From: Ottelia alismoides
Taxonomy: Eukaryota; Streptophyta; Magnoliopsida; Alismatales; Hydrocharitaceae
Direction: 5' to 3'
Assembly: GCA_037367405.1 (NCBI GenBank)
Contig: JAZKJV010003256.1
Coordinates: 806,001 to 870,000, forward strand
DNA length: 64,000 bases
Part shown: piece by piece, positions 44,367 through 55,627 of the stretch
Numbering within the stretch: the first letter of the stretch is position 1
Layout: each line of letters opens with the position of its first letter
Notes under the pieces: model-generated
Told to the model about the DNA's origin: nothing
Databases searched by the model: none
Seen by the model: only the letters and a program-made list of their open reading frames with translations
Made by a program: the position numbers and the translations under genes

Positions 44367-46705
44367 GTCAGGGTCTGAATCGGACGAAATGAACTCTGGA
44401 GTAGTCTCCAGGGCTCGCACTGTCTTCTATTCTGCATAATGAGACGGCCCGAATCAGATCACTTGCCATAAATACCCAGCTGTCGTGATGAGGCTGGAGT
44501 TCAAGTCAACCCCAGCGTGTTGTGAATGGAAAAATGATGTAGACTGTAATCGACTCCCATTCACAACGGCGGTAGTGGGACAAAAGTGATCCTAGTTTAT
44601 TGGGTGGCCAAGAGAAAGGTAGAAAACGAGGAGTCTGGAGTCCGATCCGCAAAGTCCGGATCAGTTCTCGGGAATCGCCTCGAAATTATTGGCGAAGGTG
44701 AGTCCATGGAATCGATGTAGGTGTCGGCATGGTCCCGACGAAACCATCCATGGATCAACTTCACGGAGCACAAGAGAATATCGGATTTTGGAAGAACGAT
44801 ACGATGGTCAACGAGGAACAAAAAGGAGTGTAAAACAGTAGAAAGGCTCGGTTGAGCGGGGTGGTCAAAGGAAGACATAACAGAATTGGCGCAAAGGCGC
44901 GGGACTTTGATCTTTGAACCTTAATCTAGATCCATACAAACACAAGACAAAATCGGGTTCACCAACTCACGCCATGTGAAGCCGTGAAAGCTCGGCTATT
45001 TATTATCTTTTCATTTTTAGAGTTGTGATTTTTCAGGCATTTCTTATAACAAGTCCTTAGTACGCTACCCTATAGGAGAGAGAGTACTGCCGGAAGAATA
45101 TCCCGTACTTGTCCTCCTCCTGTGTAACCTGTAGTCTGTACTTTTTGGAGTCCTTGTAACCCTTCCTGGATCCCTACTCAGCCAAAGAAAAGAGAGAGGA
45201 AGCCGATAGGCGAAACCAATACTTCGGTTCTCGCTCGCAACGGAATCACCCGTGAGCGTGCAAGAACCTACTCGGACGCAGGACGATGAGACAGACACCC
45301 CCGTGAAGGCGTGGCCTATGCTCAATACTTCGGACAAGGTCGATGCTCTCACAACAGAGAGTCACCATTGGTGACCAAGTCCTACTCGCCTACGTACGAT
45401 AGAAGCGCCATTACTTCGGAAATCCAGGCGATACACAAGGCAGTTGCAGACTGGGTTTTGGGCTCTAATCCTTAGGGGTCGCACTCGCTCAAGGGAGTAG
45501 GGTTTTGGTCCCCCTCCAAAGTACCTGAAAACAATGAGGGCTTTATGAACCCGGTACAAGGATAGTCCATTACAGATTTTAATTAAGGTCAAAGTTTATT
45601 TAGCAGTCCCCTTGTTTTAATTTTTTGGGTTTTCACTTTTTTTGGATCTGTTTTTATACCAGCGCCTAACGTTTTGGTAGATTTTCATTTAAGTCCTAGG
45701 TGCTCAAAATCAGAGGGAGATAGCGGAAAAGCCATGCAAGTGGTTCTATGATGGAAAACTCACCATTGAACCGAATGATGCATGCTGAGTTAGAAGACTT
45801 ACAGTGCATCCCAGCTCTCTCCATGTGGTATGCAAAACAAAATTTTTAAACCTATCTACATGGCGGTGTGCATTCGTCAAAATCGCCCTAAACATTAGCT
45901 GCTATTAACGTGAAGAACCATAAGCTTGGTCATTCATCTTTAACCTAAGGGTCCGGTCTTGGCTCACCCCTCCTCTTCTCGACACACTCGAGTTTAGGAG
46001 TAGCGCTTGATGGGGCTCGCTCACGGCACGTGGGTTAAGAGATAAATGACTTAGCTGTTTACGTTTGACTAGATCCATACGAAGTGGACTATAGGAACAT
46101 GCATTCTTATTAATGTTTGGACCTAGCTACCGAGTCAAGCAACCTATATCTAGGGGCTCCAAGCACACAAAACAAAGTAAAATAAAGGCGAAAAGCACAA
46201 AACAGCGGAAAACAAAGGAAAGAAGGCGGTAGAAATCACGGAAAACAACGATGAGGCCCCCAGGTGAACAGACACCCGGGCACTGGACCTCATTGTGAAG
46301 AGTAGAGTCCTGTTAATTATTACATGCCAAAATTGTCTCTCTCTCACCAAAAATTACAGAGATAATCCTAAGTGTTCTAAGCCTATCTAATCCACATCTC
46401 CTTGCTTCCTTGATACTCTCTCCTGATGGTCATGCGAAGGGAAGACCATCCTCCTCCAAGCTTGGCTGCATTGGTCTCCTAAGAAGCCATCCTTGCGTGG
46501 CGGACCCTCGCATCAAAGTCACAAAAAAAAGTGTGTTAGAATAGCTCGAATCAATCAATTATAGAGCACATAAAGATAATCACAAGAAATGGATCAATGA
46601 AGCACAGTGATTAATGGCAATAAAATAGCTGCTCACAAAATATCATCAATTATGAATCAAAAATGCACACAAGAATGACAAAAATACGTAGGCTATGCTC
46701 ATTGC
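44367..46705 (-). other. Long leader of Element I
   Basis: No long ORF. It is closely similar to the Element II leader (26716-29036). It contains a candidate intron and a 66-codon ORF (46150-46350) that starts with TTG here. Confidence 0.65.
45525..45802 (-). other. Candidate leader intron, Element I
   Basis: On the minus strand, CACTGTAAGTCTTCT is the donor and CATTGTTTTCAG followed by GTAC is the acceptor, 278 bp apart. The branch-like TGCTAAATAAACTTTGACC block is conserved. Element II has 279 bp. Confidence 0.5.
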
Positions 46706-46723
46706 TCCCCGGCAACGGCGCCA
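46706..46723 (-). other. Primer-binding site of Element I (tRNA-Asp)
   Basis: TGGCGCCGTTGCCGGGGA on the minus strand, 2 nt from the LTR end at 46726; a perfect match to Element II. Confidence 0.92.
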
Positions 46724-48112
46724 TTTGATAGAGCCCCAGAACCGACCGGTCTTGTGTTCCACACAAGGCGGGAGCACAGTCGTAGTGTCGACCAACCAAA
46801 TCCTGGAGTCAATCAACAATTAACCCACAAAGCAAGAATGTATCAATTAAGTCCCAAAAAAATAACTGTGAATTAATTTTTATTACTCTACAACAAAATG
46901 TATAGTGACAAGCATGTAGAGGTCGAACCACAGAGAGCAATACAAGATGCGTAGCCTAGATGTATCACCAAGTCATCCATGTGTGAAGCTTGTTTTTATG
47001 TGGGTTTTTAATTTTATATTATTTTTTTTTAGTTTATTATATTTTTTTTTGTTTTTATGCTTTTTATTTTGTTTTCCTATTTTTATAAATTTTTTTTTAC
47101 ATTTTCTTTTTATATATATATTATCTATATAGGGACATAGATATACATAGAGTATATAATATAGGTATAGGGATATATATATATATATAGAGATAGGTGT
47201 GAGGAGAAAAAGATATATAGAGTACATATATCAATATATATGTATTTATGCAAAATATAGTATCTACAAGATCCCTTTTTTTTTTTTTTCAAAAAGGTCC
47301 TTAATATAGGACTATATTAATAGCCGAATACAATTAGGGCTCTTTTTTTTTTAAAAATATCAAATGAATCCAAAAATTGCCCAAATTAATTTTCACATAT
47401 TAATAATAATATATAGATAATTATAAAAGAGAGAAATGTATTTTTAGGGTTTTTAAAGAGTTTTTCTAATTTTTATGTTGATTTTGGGGTTTTATGATTT
47501 TTATCTTTTTCTTTTTCACTTTTTTAGGGTTTTTCATTTTCAGGACTCAATATGTATATAATTATGCTATATATAATTTTTTTGGAATTTTTCACAAACA
47601 TTTTCTAATTTTTTTGTATTTTCTGATTTAAACAGTACAAAAATGGCTTCTTTTTCATTTTTAATAATTAGGAAAAATGCAAAAAATGCATACTAAAATA
47701 TGGGCGTGAACAAGCATGGCATGGAGCATCTATCCTAATTTTTGTGGATTTTTAGAAGCCTAATGGGTACTTTAGATAAATAGATAAAGACACAAAAAGT
47801 AATTAAGCCTGGCAGGGGCATTTTTGCAAATAAAACAACATCCAGGGGCACAGGTGCAAAAATACCAGAAGTTTATAACGTGTTTTGCAATTTTACGGAC
47901 TAAAACTAATTAACTAAACCCGCCAGGGTCCCCTTGCAATTTAACCACCACGTGGGACTGCACGTGATCCGCACTCACAGGGATCAAAATGCAATTTCAG
48001 AAAGTATAGGGTCCTGGTTGCAATTTTTCACAAAAATAATACCCTGAATATTTTATTTAATGGACTAAACATAAACATGCGACTCTACAGGGGGACTTGT
48101 GCAATTTTACCA

Positions 48113-48136
48113 CCTCACGTGGGACAACACGTGAGG
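48113..48136. promoter_or_regulatory. Twin G-box palindrome, Element I 5' LTR
   Basis: Same as 32451-32474; about 1.1 kb downstream of the TATA box. Confidence 0.7.
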
Positions 48137-48262
48137 TGACGTGGACTGGACCCAAGTGTAATATGCAAAAACTACAGGGGGTCATAAGCAAAATATCCAC
48201 ATTATTTACAACGTTATATTTTATTTACAATATTAAATATGAAATATACAAAAATGAAGGGG

Positions 48263-48877
48263 CTAGATATGCAAATTACCCCTAAAATGCGCGCTGGCGA
48301 ACGGTTGGGATTTCTTCACTTGCCATGTGTCGCTCATCCAACGGCTGGTACCGCTTCGCCGATGGAGGGCTGAGATTAGATCACTTGAGGTGATCTGACG
48401 GTTGCTGCGGGGCTCCATCCAACGGCTCCCTTCTAATCTGGGACCTTCATCTTCATCCAACGGCGGAGAGGACGCCTGGAAGAACAGGGAAGAACGCTCG
48501 CCTGAGCGAGCTTCTCCCGGCTGGATCTCGCACCTCCGCCGTCCATCACTGCTCCACGGTGTCCCAAAAGCTTCCTGGAAGGTTCCTCTGTCGTCCGGAG
48601 GTGTTGGATCGACCAGAGGTACACTAGAGCACCCTCGCGAGGTCGGAGAAGAAGTGGGGCTCCAGGTACCTCCGGCGTGACTTGATTTCGCCTCAGGGTG
48701 CTTATTTGCGCACCAGACCTGCACAGGAAGATAGCATGGCTCGAGGGGATGCTCCTCGACCAAAAAGGTTGAAGCTGTGCAGCAAAATGAGGTGGAACGG
48801 AGGAGCTCCGACGAAGGGCGGAGGAGGAGCTCCGATTCGCCAAGACCTGGGGTCCTGGGTTGAACAAGTGTGTGCAT
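48263..48877 (-). CDS. LTR-encoded ORF of Element I, 204 codons
   Basis: It begins with a true ATG at 48877, about 390 bp after the TATA box, and ends at 48263, so it would be the first sizeable ORF on the genomic RNA, far upstream of gag. No known domain is recognised. The product has a Cys/Ser-rich N-terminal third, then Arg/Ser/Pro-rich segments, and RSNRQITSSDL with HRRSG near residues 157-175. The aligned ORF in Element II keeps the frame and the 155-residue distance to that motif although the middle is dissimilar. It may follow a small intron (48998-49089). Against coding: the region is GC-rich with other open frames, and Element II lacks the ATG. Confidence 0.4.
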   Translation of the reverse strand: MHTLVQPRTPGLGESELLLRPSSELLRSTSFCCTASTFLVEEHPLEPCYLPVQVWCANKHPEAKSSHAGGTWSPTSSPTSRGCSSVPLVDPTPPDDRGTFQEAFGTPWSSDGRRRCEIQPGEARSGERSSLFFQASSPPLDEDEGPRLEGSRWMEPRSNRQITSSDLISALHRRSGTSRWMSDTWQVKKSQPFASAHFRGNLHI

Positions 48878-48997
48878 TTGATGGAGAACTCGAAGGGGAT
48901 GGAGATGAGGCGATTTCGGCGGTCGGAGATAGATAAGATCACAGTGGGGAAGTCGCCGGAGCTCAGCTCCGGCGAACTTCGAATTTCGGATTTTGGC

Positions 48998-49089
48998 CTA
49001 AGCCAATCATCTAAATGCTAACCTAAGGACTGGAATTAAAAGCTAACACTAAAACCTAACTACTAAGCAAGAAAGAACAACTCTTATAC
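48998..49089 (-). other. Candidate mini-intron in Element I LTR
   Basis: Minus strand: CCCCCAG then GTATAAGAG at 49089, and GGCTTAG ending at 48998; 92 nt, richer in AT than its flanks. It aligns with 24416-24497 of Element II. Confidence 0.35.
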
Positions 49090-49269
49090 CTGGGGGCCTC
49101 CAGGGAGCAGGGTGGTCGCCGGAGCACCACCGCGTCAAAATTTCTCCGACCTCCGGCCAAGTCGAGGTGTTGGGCGACTCCTCCTGTCACGAGGAACACA
49201 CCAGGAGCAAGAACAAGGCGTTTTGGTGGAGTGAAAATGGCCAAATTCGAGGAGGAAGGCGGAGCTTTT

Positions 49270-49277
49270 TATTTATA
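49270..49277 (-). promoter_or_regulatory. TATA box of Element I 5' LTR
   Basis: TATAAATA on the minus strand, in the context shared by all four LTRs of this family. Confidence 0.75.
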
Positions 49278-50867
49278 GACATTGACGAGTGGCCTTATTG
49301 ACCGGCGATTATTGATTAAACCAATGAGTATCAGATTAATCTATGATCTTGGCGGGCATCATGGATGATCAGAGGACAAATCTTGTGAAGGAAGCGAGTG
49401 CGATGGTTCACTGAGCCAGGCGGGAAAAATGGCGGAAATCGGGGAAAAGACAGGTTGCGTGAAGTCAGACGCCTGGAGGTCCAGTTGACCGGGGTCAACG
49501 CGCGGAGGGATTGGGTTGGTCCACCTCAGCCCGCTACAAGACAGAATAGGGAATATTTCGCGAAATTGAATTATTTGGCATAGTAAATGATTTTATTATT
49601 TTTTTCGTATAAAATAAAAAATGTGTATTATTTCATGTAGTATTTATTTATGATTTTTATTTATTTTTTTGGATTATTTTATTATGGTTTTATTAAAGTA
49701 ATGTGTATATGTATGTATTTACATGTGTTTTTGTGTATTTTATTTTTAATTTGTTTATTTTTAGTTTATTAATTTATTTTCTTATTTTATGAATTTATAA
49801 CTTATTTTTATGAGTATAAGGGTATTTTTGTTTGATTTTTATGTATTCATTTACATTTTCAAATAAATATGTATATGTATAAGTAAGTATACTTATAGGT
49901 ATTTTACCTATAGATTATATACATCTTATTTATTTAGTGAATTTTCTTTATTTTTCTTTTAGATTTGTATTTTTAATGTGTTTTATGTGATATTTACAAC
50001 ATTATAAAAAAATGTGGATGAATAAAGAATAAAGGAATAAAATCCCCTTTTACATATAAGTGGTATAGGTATTTTGTCTATGTGGTACATAGACTTATTT
50101 TATTTTACAAATTATCTTTGGTTTTCTTTTAATATCAATATGTATAAGTATTATATACATTATTTACAAGATTCTAAAAATATGAATTTGTAAGAATAAT
50201 AACTATTGAATAAAATGAATATTTTAATCGGGTACTATATACAATGAGGGTCAAAAACCTAACTTTCACAGATGGACTCCAAAAATTATGAGATCAATTT
50301 TATAAAATAGTTTATGAGATGCTATATACAATTAAAGGTGAGTTTGGGTGATTTGGAGTTTTTATTTGCAAGATATGGGTCTGTGAAGTTGAGATTTTGG
50401 CTTTTTATTCTGTGTATAAAATGTACACTGAGTGTTATTTTTACACAAACTCAATTTTGTATTTTTATTTACATTATTATCTACAACTTTCATGAACAAA
50501 ATTTCTTGATTTGATGAATAAATAATTATGTGCAAAATAGGTGTCAAAAATGCATAAATAAATGAATAAATAAATGAGGTATTTATTGTATAATTGGCCC
50601 TTATCTCCCCCTACTTCATTCCTTGTCGACCAATTCCATTCTGGCCTTGGTCTCGGGGTTAGGGTCATAAAATATTTGCAATATTTTATTCCTTTTTCTT
50701 TTCTTCTCTTTATTCTATAATTTTGGCATTAAAAACCTTATTTTATGTATAATTAATACAATAAATAATAGATGCTAATATGAACAAATTAATGCTATTT
50801 ACATGCATTTGCTGGGGTTTTTAAGGCCAAAATGATAGAATAAAGGTGATGAAATGGAGATTCATCA

Positions 50868-50872
50868 GCTGG
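50868..50872 (+). repeat. Target site duplication, right copy (Element I)
   Basis: GCTGG, after which Element II resumes in the Glu-rich linker found in Element I Gag-Pol. Confidence 0.9.
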
Positions 50873-52289
50873 TGAGGAGGAAGAAGAAGGAGAAGCCATT
50901 CCAGCCGTCGTGCATTTGCAACAGCCTCAGCTAAAAATACAAAAAAATCAGCAAAATCAAAAACAACAAAAAAAAGTTCGCAGCCGAAGCAAAGCCGCGC
51001 CAGCATTGGAGGAGCCGCCAGCAGCAGCCGATCCCTCGCCAGCCGACGGAGCAGACGCTATACTTTTTGCTCGCCCTGCAGCACCAGCATGCCAAGAAAC
51101 AGTTTGTACTCCTTTTTGTCGTCCGGATGTACAACATTCTGTGGGCGATGATTTTGATGTAAATAAGAACTCTATTTTACCTGCTAGAGATGTACATATT
51201 CCTTTTCCTCATGCAATAGAAAAATCCAAAAAATTGCAAAACGAAAAGGCATTGTCTGATCCAGGAGTTGTGGAAATATTGGACAAGTTGACTGTTGAGA
51301 TTCCCTTATTGAAAGCCGTGGAGTACATACCAGCTGTGAAGAAAGGACTGAAGGAAGCATGTACCAACAGGCGTCGACCAGCACAGGAGAACAGACGTCG
51401 AGATGTAGAAAAGCACGTGCTATCCATGTCCACTCTGGCAGCCATCAGCAACCTCCCACAGAAGAAGCAAGACACCGGAGCACCTCTTATCAGTTGTGAG
51501 ATTTTTGACCAGGTCTTCGAGCAAACTCTCCTCGATAGTGGTTCTTCCGTCAACCTTCTGCCATCATCCATAATGCAAGAATTTGGGCGGGGTCCGCTCA
51601 AGCAGACACGAATGATCCTTCAGTTCGCTGACCGATCCATTAAGCGGCCCCAAGGTCTGTTGGAGGACGTCGTAGTTAAAGTACAGGAGATGCAATTTCC
51701 AGTAGATTTTGTAGTCCTTGATATGGACTCACCAACACCCCTGCTCTAGACCCCTATCATCCTTGGTCGACCATTTCTACGTACTTCAGGTGCTGTGGTT
51801 GATTACGGGTATGGTAAAATCACTTTTAGCTCGAACACCAAGCAAATCACTATAAACATGAGTAGAGAGCCGAATGCCACGACTGATGAGAGCCAGGCAA
51901 CATCCGAAGCAGACTGTGACTTTATTGTAGAAATCAGAGATTCATTCTTGCCATTGGACGTTTCATGGACCCGAGAAATCCTCACTCTTGAGGAGGACAT
52001 GGAAAGCACAATTACCCTCGGCTCCGATGACTTTTGGGAGACAGATTCTCAGATGCAGGTGCATCTTTTTGAGCATTCACTCCAGGCATAACACGATCAG
52101 CTTAACGTAGAACCGTTTGGCACATCATTGGGATTTCAGCAGAATGATGAGGATGGTAGCCCCTCCAAAGAAGTACATCCCACCACCAGCATAGTATCTG
52201 AAGTGACCGACAAGTTGGACAGGTCTAAACCATAACGCAAGCCACTTCTGGCAGGCCTTAAGTATGCTTTCCTTGCGGGTGGAGAACAC
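50873..52289 (+). pseudogene. Protease region of Element II (broken)
   Basis: The frame resumes with an EEEEEGEA-type linker. The protease active site DSGSS (51534-51548) is intact, followed by VNLLPSSIMQEFG, RSIKRPQG and VVLDMDSP. Stops are at 51747 (CAG to TAG), 52089 (TAA) and 52233 (TAA); the last two replace Glu codons of Element I. The reading frame is otherwise constant. Function is lost through the stops. Confidence 0.9.
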
Positions 52290-53945
52290 ATGTATCCGGT
52301 CATCATCAGCAGTAGGCTGAATTCGGATCAGGAATCTCAACTTCTCAAGATTCTAGAAAAGAACCGCAAGGGACTTGGTTGGTGTGTATCAGATCTCCGA
52401 GGGATAAATCCAACTTTGATCTCACACCACATCTATCTGGAAAAAGATGCCAAGCCGTCCCACGAATTCCAAAGAAGGCTGAACCCTAACCTCCGGGACG
52501 TCGTCATGACAGAGATAACCAAATGGTGTGATGTAGGTTTCATTTATCCCATCTCCGATTCAAAATGGGTAAGCCCACTGCATGTAGTTCCAAAGAAATC
52601 CGTGCTTACCGTGGTTACGAATGACAAAGGAGAGGAAATATCCACTCGGGTACCGGCATCCTGACGGGTGTGTGTTGACTACTGCCGTCTTAATGCAGCA
52701 ACTAAGAAGGACCACTTCCCCTTGCCATTCATTGATCAAGTTCTGGAAAGACTAGCAGGAAAGGAGTTCTTCTGCTTTTTGGATGGGTATTCTGGGTACA
52801 ACCAAGTGGCAATTGCCCATGAAGATCAAGAGAAGACTACCTTCACTTTCCCGTTTGGCACCTACGCCTTCAAGAGAATGCCATTTGGGTTATGCAACGT
52901 ACCTGCAACCTTCCAAAGATGCATGTTAGCAGTCTTCGCCGAGATGGTAGGTAGTTTTCTCGAGGTGTTCATGGATGACTTCTTTGTTTATGGTGATAGT
53001 TTTGATTCTTGTCTTGAGCACCTAGACAGAGTGCTTCAGAAGTGCCGGGAAGTCAATTTAGTGCTTTCATGGGAAAAGAGCCACTTCATGGTCACTGAAG
53101 GCATTGTGCTGGGTCACGTCGTTTCCAAACGTGGCATGGAAGTCGACCCGACAAAGGTGGATGTTATTGCAAATCTACAACCACCTCAGTCAGTGAAGAA
53201 TGTAAGGTCATTCCTGAGGCATGTGGGATTTTACAGGCGATTCATCAAGGATTTTAGCCGCATTGCCCGACCTTTGACAGAGCTTCTGTGCAAGGAAACC
53301 GAGTTCAATGTAGATCAGCAGGTTCTCCTTGCTTTCAATCAGATGAAGGAGCTTATTACTCAGGCTCCAATCTTACAGCCACCTGACTGGTCTCTTCCTT
53401 TTGAGATAATGACCGATGCGTCAAACTTTGCAGTCGGGGCTGTTCTTGGGCAGAGGAAAGAAAAAGCGCCCTATGCCATTCACTACACCAGCAGAACATT
53501 AGATGAAGCCTAGAGAAATTATACAGTGATAGAGAAAGAGTTGCTGGCTGTGGTTTTCGCCCTTGAGAAATTCAGATCCTATTTGCTTGGATCAAAAGTC
53601 ACAATTTTTACAGACTACTCTACCATTCGGTACCTCCAGCAGAAGAAGGATGCCAAGCCGAGACTGATTCGATGGATCCTTCTCCTCCAGGAATTTGATC
53701 TTGAAATTAAGGACAAGCCTGGAGTTCAGAACATGGTAGCAGACCATCTCTCCAGAATCGAGCAGCGTGAGCTTCCTCTGAACAGTGCACCTATTATAGA
53801 AACCTTTCCTGACGAATCAATCCTAGCAGTGGATTCTCTTCCTTGGTATGCTGATATAGTCAATTACCTCGCCTCTGGGGTAACACCATCGGATTGGACG
53901 AAGAATCAGAAGAACGAATTCATGTCGACCATCCGATTCTACTAA
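52290..53945 (+). pseudogene. Reverse transcriptase and RNase H of Element II (broken)
   Basis: It codes for the Athila-type RT with the landmarks KWVSPLHVVPKKS, DYCRLNAATKKDHFPLPFIDQ, FLDGYSGYNQVAI, FGTYAFKRMPFGLCN and the catalytic FMDD at 52968-52979. RNase H follows with MTDAS near 53410 and [14 protein letters not shown]. Stops: TGA at 52662 in place of a Trp, TAG at 53511 in place of CAG, and TAA at 53943 in place of CAA. All three are C:G to T:A changes. The amino-acid sequence between the stops stays very close to Element I. Confidence 0.9.
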
Positions 53946-55202
53946 TGGGAGGATCCTCTTTTATTCAGGGAAGGAGCGGATTCCATTTGGCGCAGGTGCA
54001 TTCCTCAGGAGGAGCAATCTAGTGTCCTCGAGCATTGTCACTCGCTCGAATCTGGTGGACATCACTCTGGAGACCGTACGGTCGCAAAGGTGCTTCAGTG
54101 TGGCTTCTGGTGGCCCACATTATTCAAGGATGCAGTAGAATTGTCAAACGATGTATTGACTATCAGAGATTGAAAGGTACACTCACTGCGAAAGATTCGA
54201 TGCCCCTGAAAATCATTCAGATAGCAGACATTTTCGATGCATGGGGCATTTACATCATGGGACATTTCCCTAACAGTCAAGGTTTTGAGCACATCCTTCT
54301 TGCCGTCGATTACGTGGGTCGTTGGGTTGAAGCTATCCCTGCTCGAACCACTGACATCCGAACAGTTTGTCAGTTTCTGAAGAAGAACATCATCTCGCGG
54401 TTTGGGATACCGAAAATTCTTATATCAGACGGGGGTAGCCATTTCATTAACAAGGAGGTCAAGAAATTGACGAAGGAGTACGGCATCGACCATCATGTCG
54501 CATCTCCTTACCGTCCTCAGACCAATGGCATGACAGAATTATCAAACAGAGAAATTCAAGACAATTCTGCAGAAACTTGTCAGGCCAAACAGAAAAGACT
54601 GGTCCCAACTCTTGGACTCGATCTTATGGGCTTACAGAACCGCCTACAAGTCTCCCTTGGGCATGTCACCCTATCGTCTTGTATATGGGAAGTCATGCCA
54701 TTTGCCTGTCGAATTAATTCACAAGTCTTTACGGGCAGTTAACAGTTGCAATTTGGACTCACGCAAAAGTGGTCAGAAAAGAAAAGATGATCTAAACAGA
54801 CTCTTGGAATTCCGAGACTATGCATACGATAACACATTGATGTACAAAGAGAAGGTGAAACACTGGCATGACCGGCACATCAGACGAAAGACCTTTGATA
54901 TTGGACAGAAAGTGTAGTTATTTGATGCAAAGTTGCGGATCTTCCCGGGCAAATTGAAGAGTAAGTGGACAGGGCCATTTCGAGTTTGTGAAGTGCGTGA
55001 CAATGGAAGTATTGCCATATCAGAATTGTCTCCTGACGCACAACCATTCGTCGTCAACGGTCAACTCCTGAAGCCTTACCTCGAACCAGATACATTCTTG
55101 GCCGTTGTTGACTCCATTCAGCTCATACACCATGATGACAAATCCACAACAACTGCAGCATCAGAAGGTTCAGACAATGCACTACAACAACTGTTTATCT
55201 GA
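53946..55202 (+). pseudogene. Integrase of Element II (broken)
   Basis: The zinc region HCHSLESGGHHSGDR is followed by a 1-nt deletion near 54139 and then CIDYQRL, where Element I has the zinc ligand Cys instead of Tyr. The first catalytic Asp is Tyr (TAC at 54251-54253; GIYIMG versus GIDFMG). The second Asp (ISDGGSHF) and the Glu (TELSNRE) remain. A 1-nt insertion near 54557 restores the frame for WAYRTAYKSPLGMSPYRLVYG. A TAG at 54915 replaces a Trp. The GPFRV-type C-terminus ends with a TGA at about 55200. Inactive on several counts. Confidence 0.9.
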
Positions 55203-55278
55203 TTTTCTTCTTTTCTTCTTTTCCTTTTCTTTCTTCTTTTTGTATCAAAAAGGTGCCGCCCTTGTAGACAGTTTTCCA

Positions 55279-55627
55279 TACTTAGGACATACTTTGTCCT
55301 AAGTATAGGGGGGATGTGCACCCCGAGTTTTTCATTTCATTTCGATCCTCTCCATTGTCTCCTCTTCTTGTCTATACTTAGGAGTACCTAACCCTAAGTA
55401 TAGGGGGAGACAATCTGAGTACGATCTGTGTATTCCCACCCTTGACCCTCCCTGCTCTTTGTATAGTCTGCTATACTTAGAATTATTTGATCCTAAGTAT
55501 AGGGGGACAGTCAACTTCTCATTCATTCATTTTACATATATTCTTTAGACTTGTCTATACTCAGTACGAGTTATGTCTTCTCTTTTCTCTTCAATCTATG
55601 AGGACATAGCTCAAGCTAAGTATAGGG
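55279..55627 (+). repeat. Array of four hairpins each followed by a polypurine-tract-like G-run (Element II)
   Basis: Arms: 55279-55288/55296-55305 (10 bp), 55373-55382/55393-55402 (10 bp) and 55472-55480/55493-55501 (9 bp), all perfect, and a long module at 55555-55577/55604-55625 with wobble pairs and a loop of about 27 nt. Each right arm reads AAGTATA directly into 5-6 G. The same sequence forms the true polypurine tract at 57942-57955. Confidence 0.88.

Larger units (their letters stand above)
31063..50867 (-). mobile_element. Element I: nearly intact Athila-clade Ty3/gypsy retrotransposon
   Basis: Length 19.8 kb. Read on the minus strand: 5' LTR 46726-50867, primer site 46706-46723, leader, Gag-Pol 37968-44366, hairpin array, 3' tail, polypurine tract 35206-35218 and 3' LTR 31063-35205. 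It is flanked by GCTGG. The LTRs are 4142 and 4143 bp and differ at about 12-13 substitutions by eye plus short-run length changes, so the insertion is recent. No env-like ORF is seen between integrase and the 3' LTR. Confidence 0.93.
46726..50867 (-). repeat. 5' LTR of Element I (4142 bp)
   Basis: It drives Element I transcription. It contains the TATA box 49270-49277, candidate mini-intron 48998-49089, an ORF 48263-48877, a twin G-box 48113-48136 and a T/TA-rich microsatellite at about 47030-47300. Confidence 0.92.

Noticed and set aside
44367..44420. Upstream GTG start of Gag-Pol giving 18 more residues
   Set aside because: Plant translation rarely starts at GTG, and the MAPGGKGKG start at 44366 is shared with Element II.
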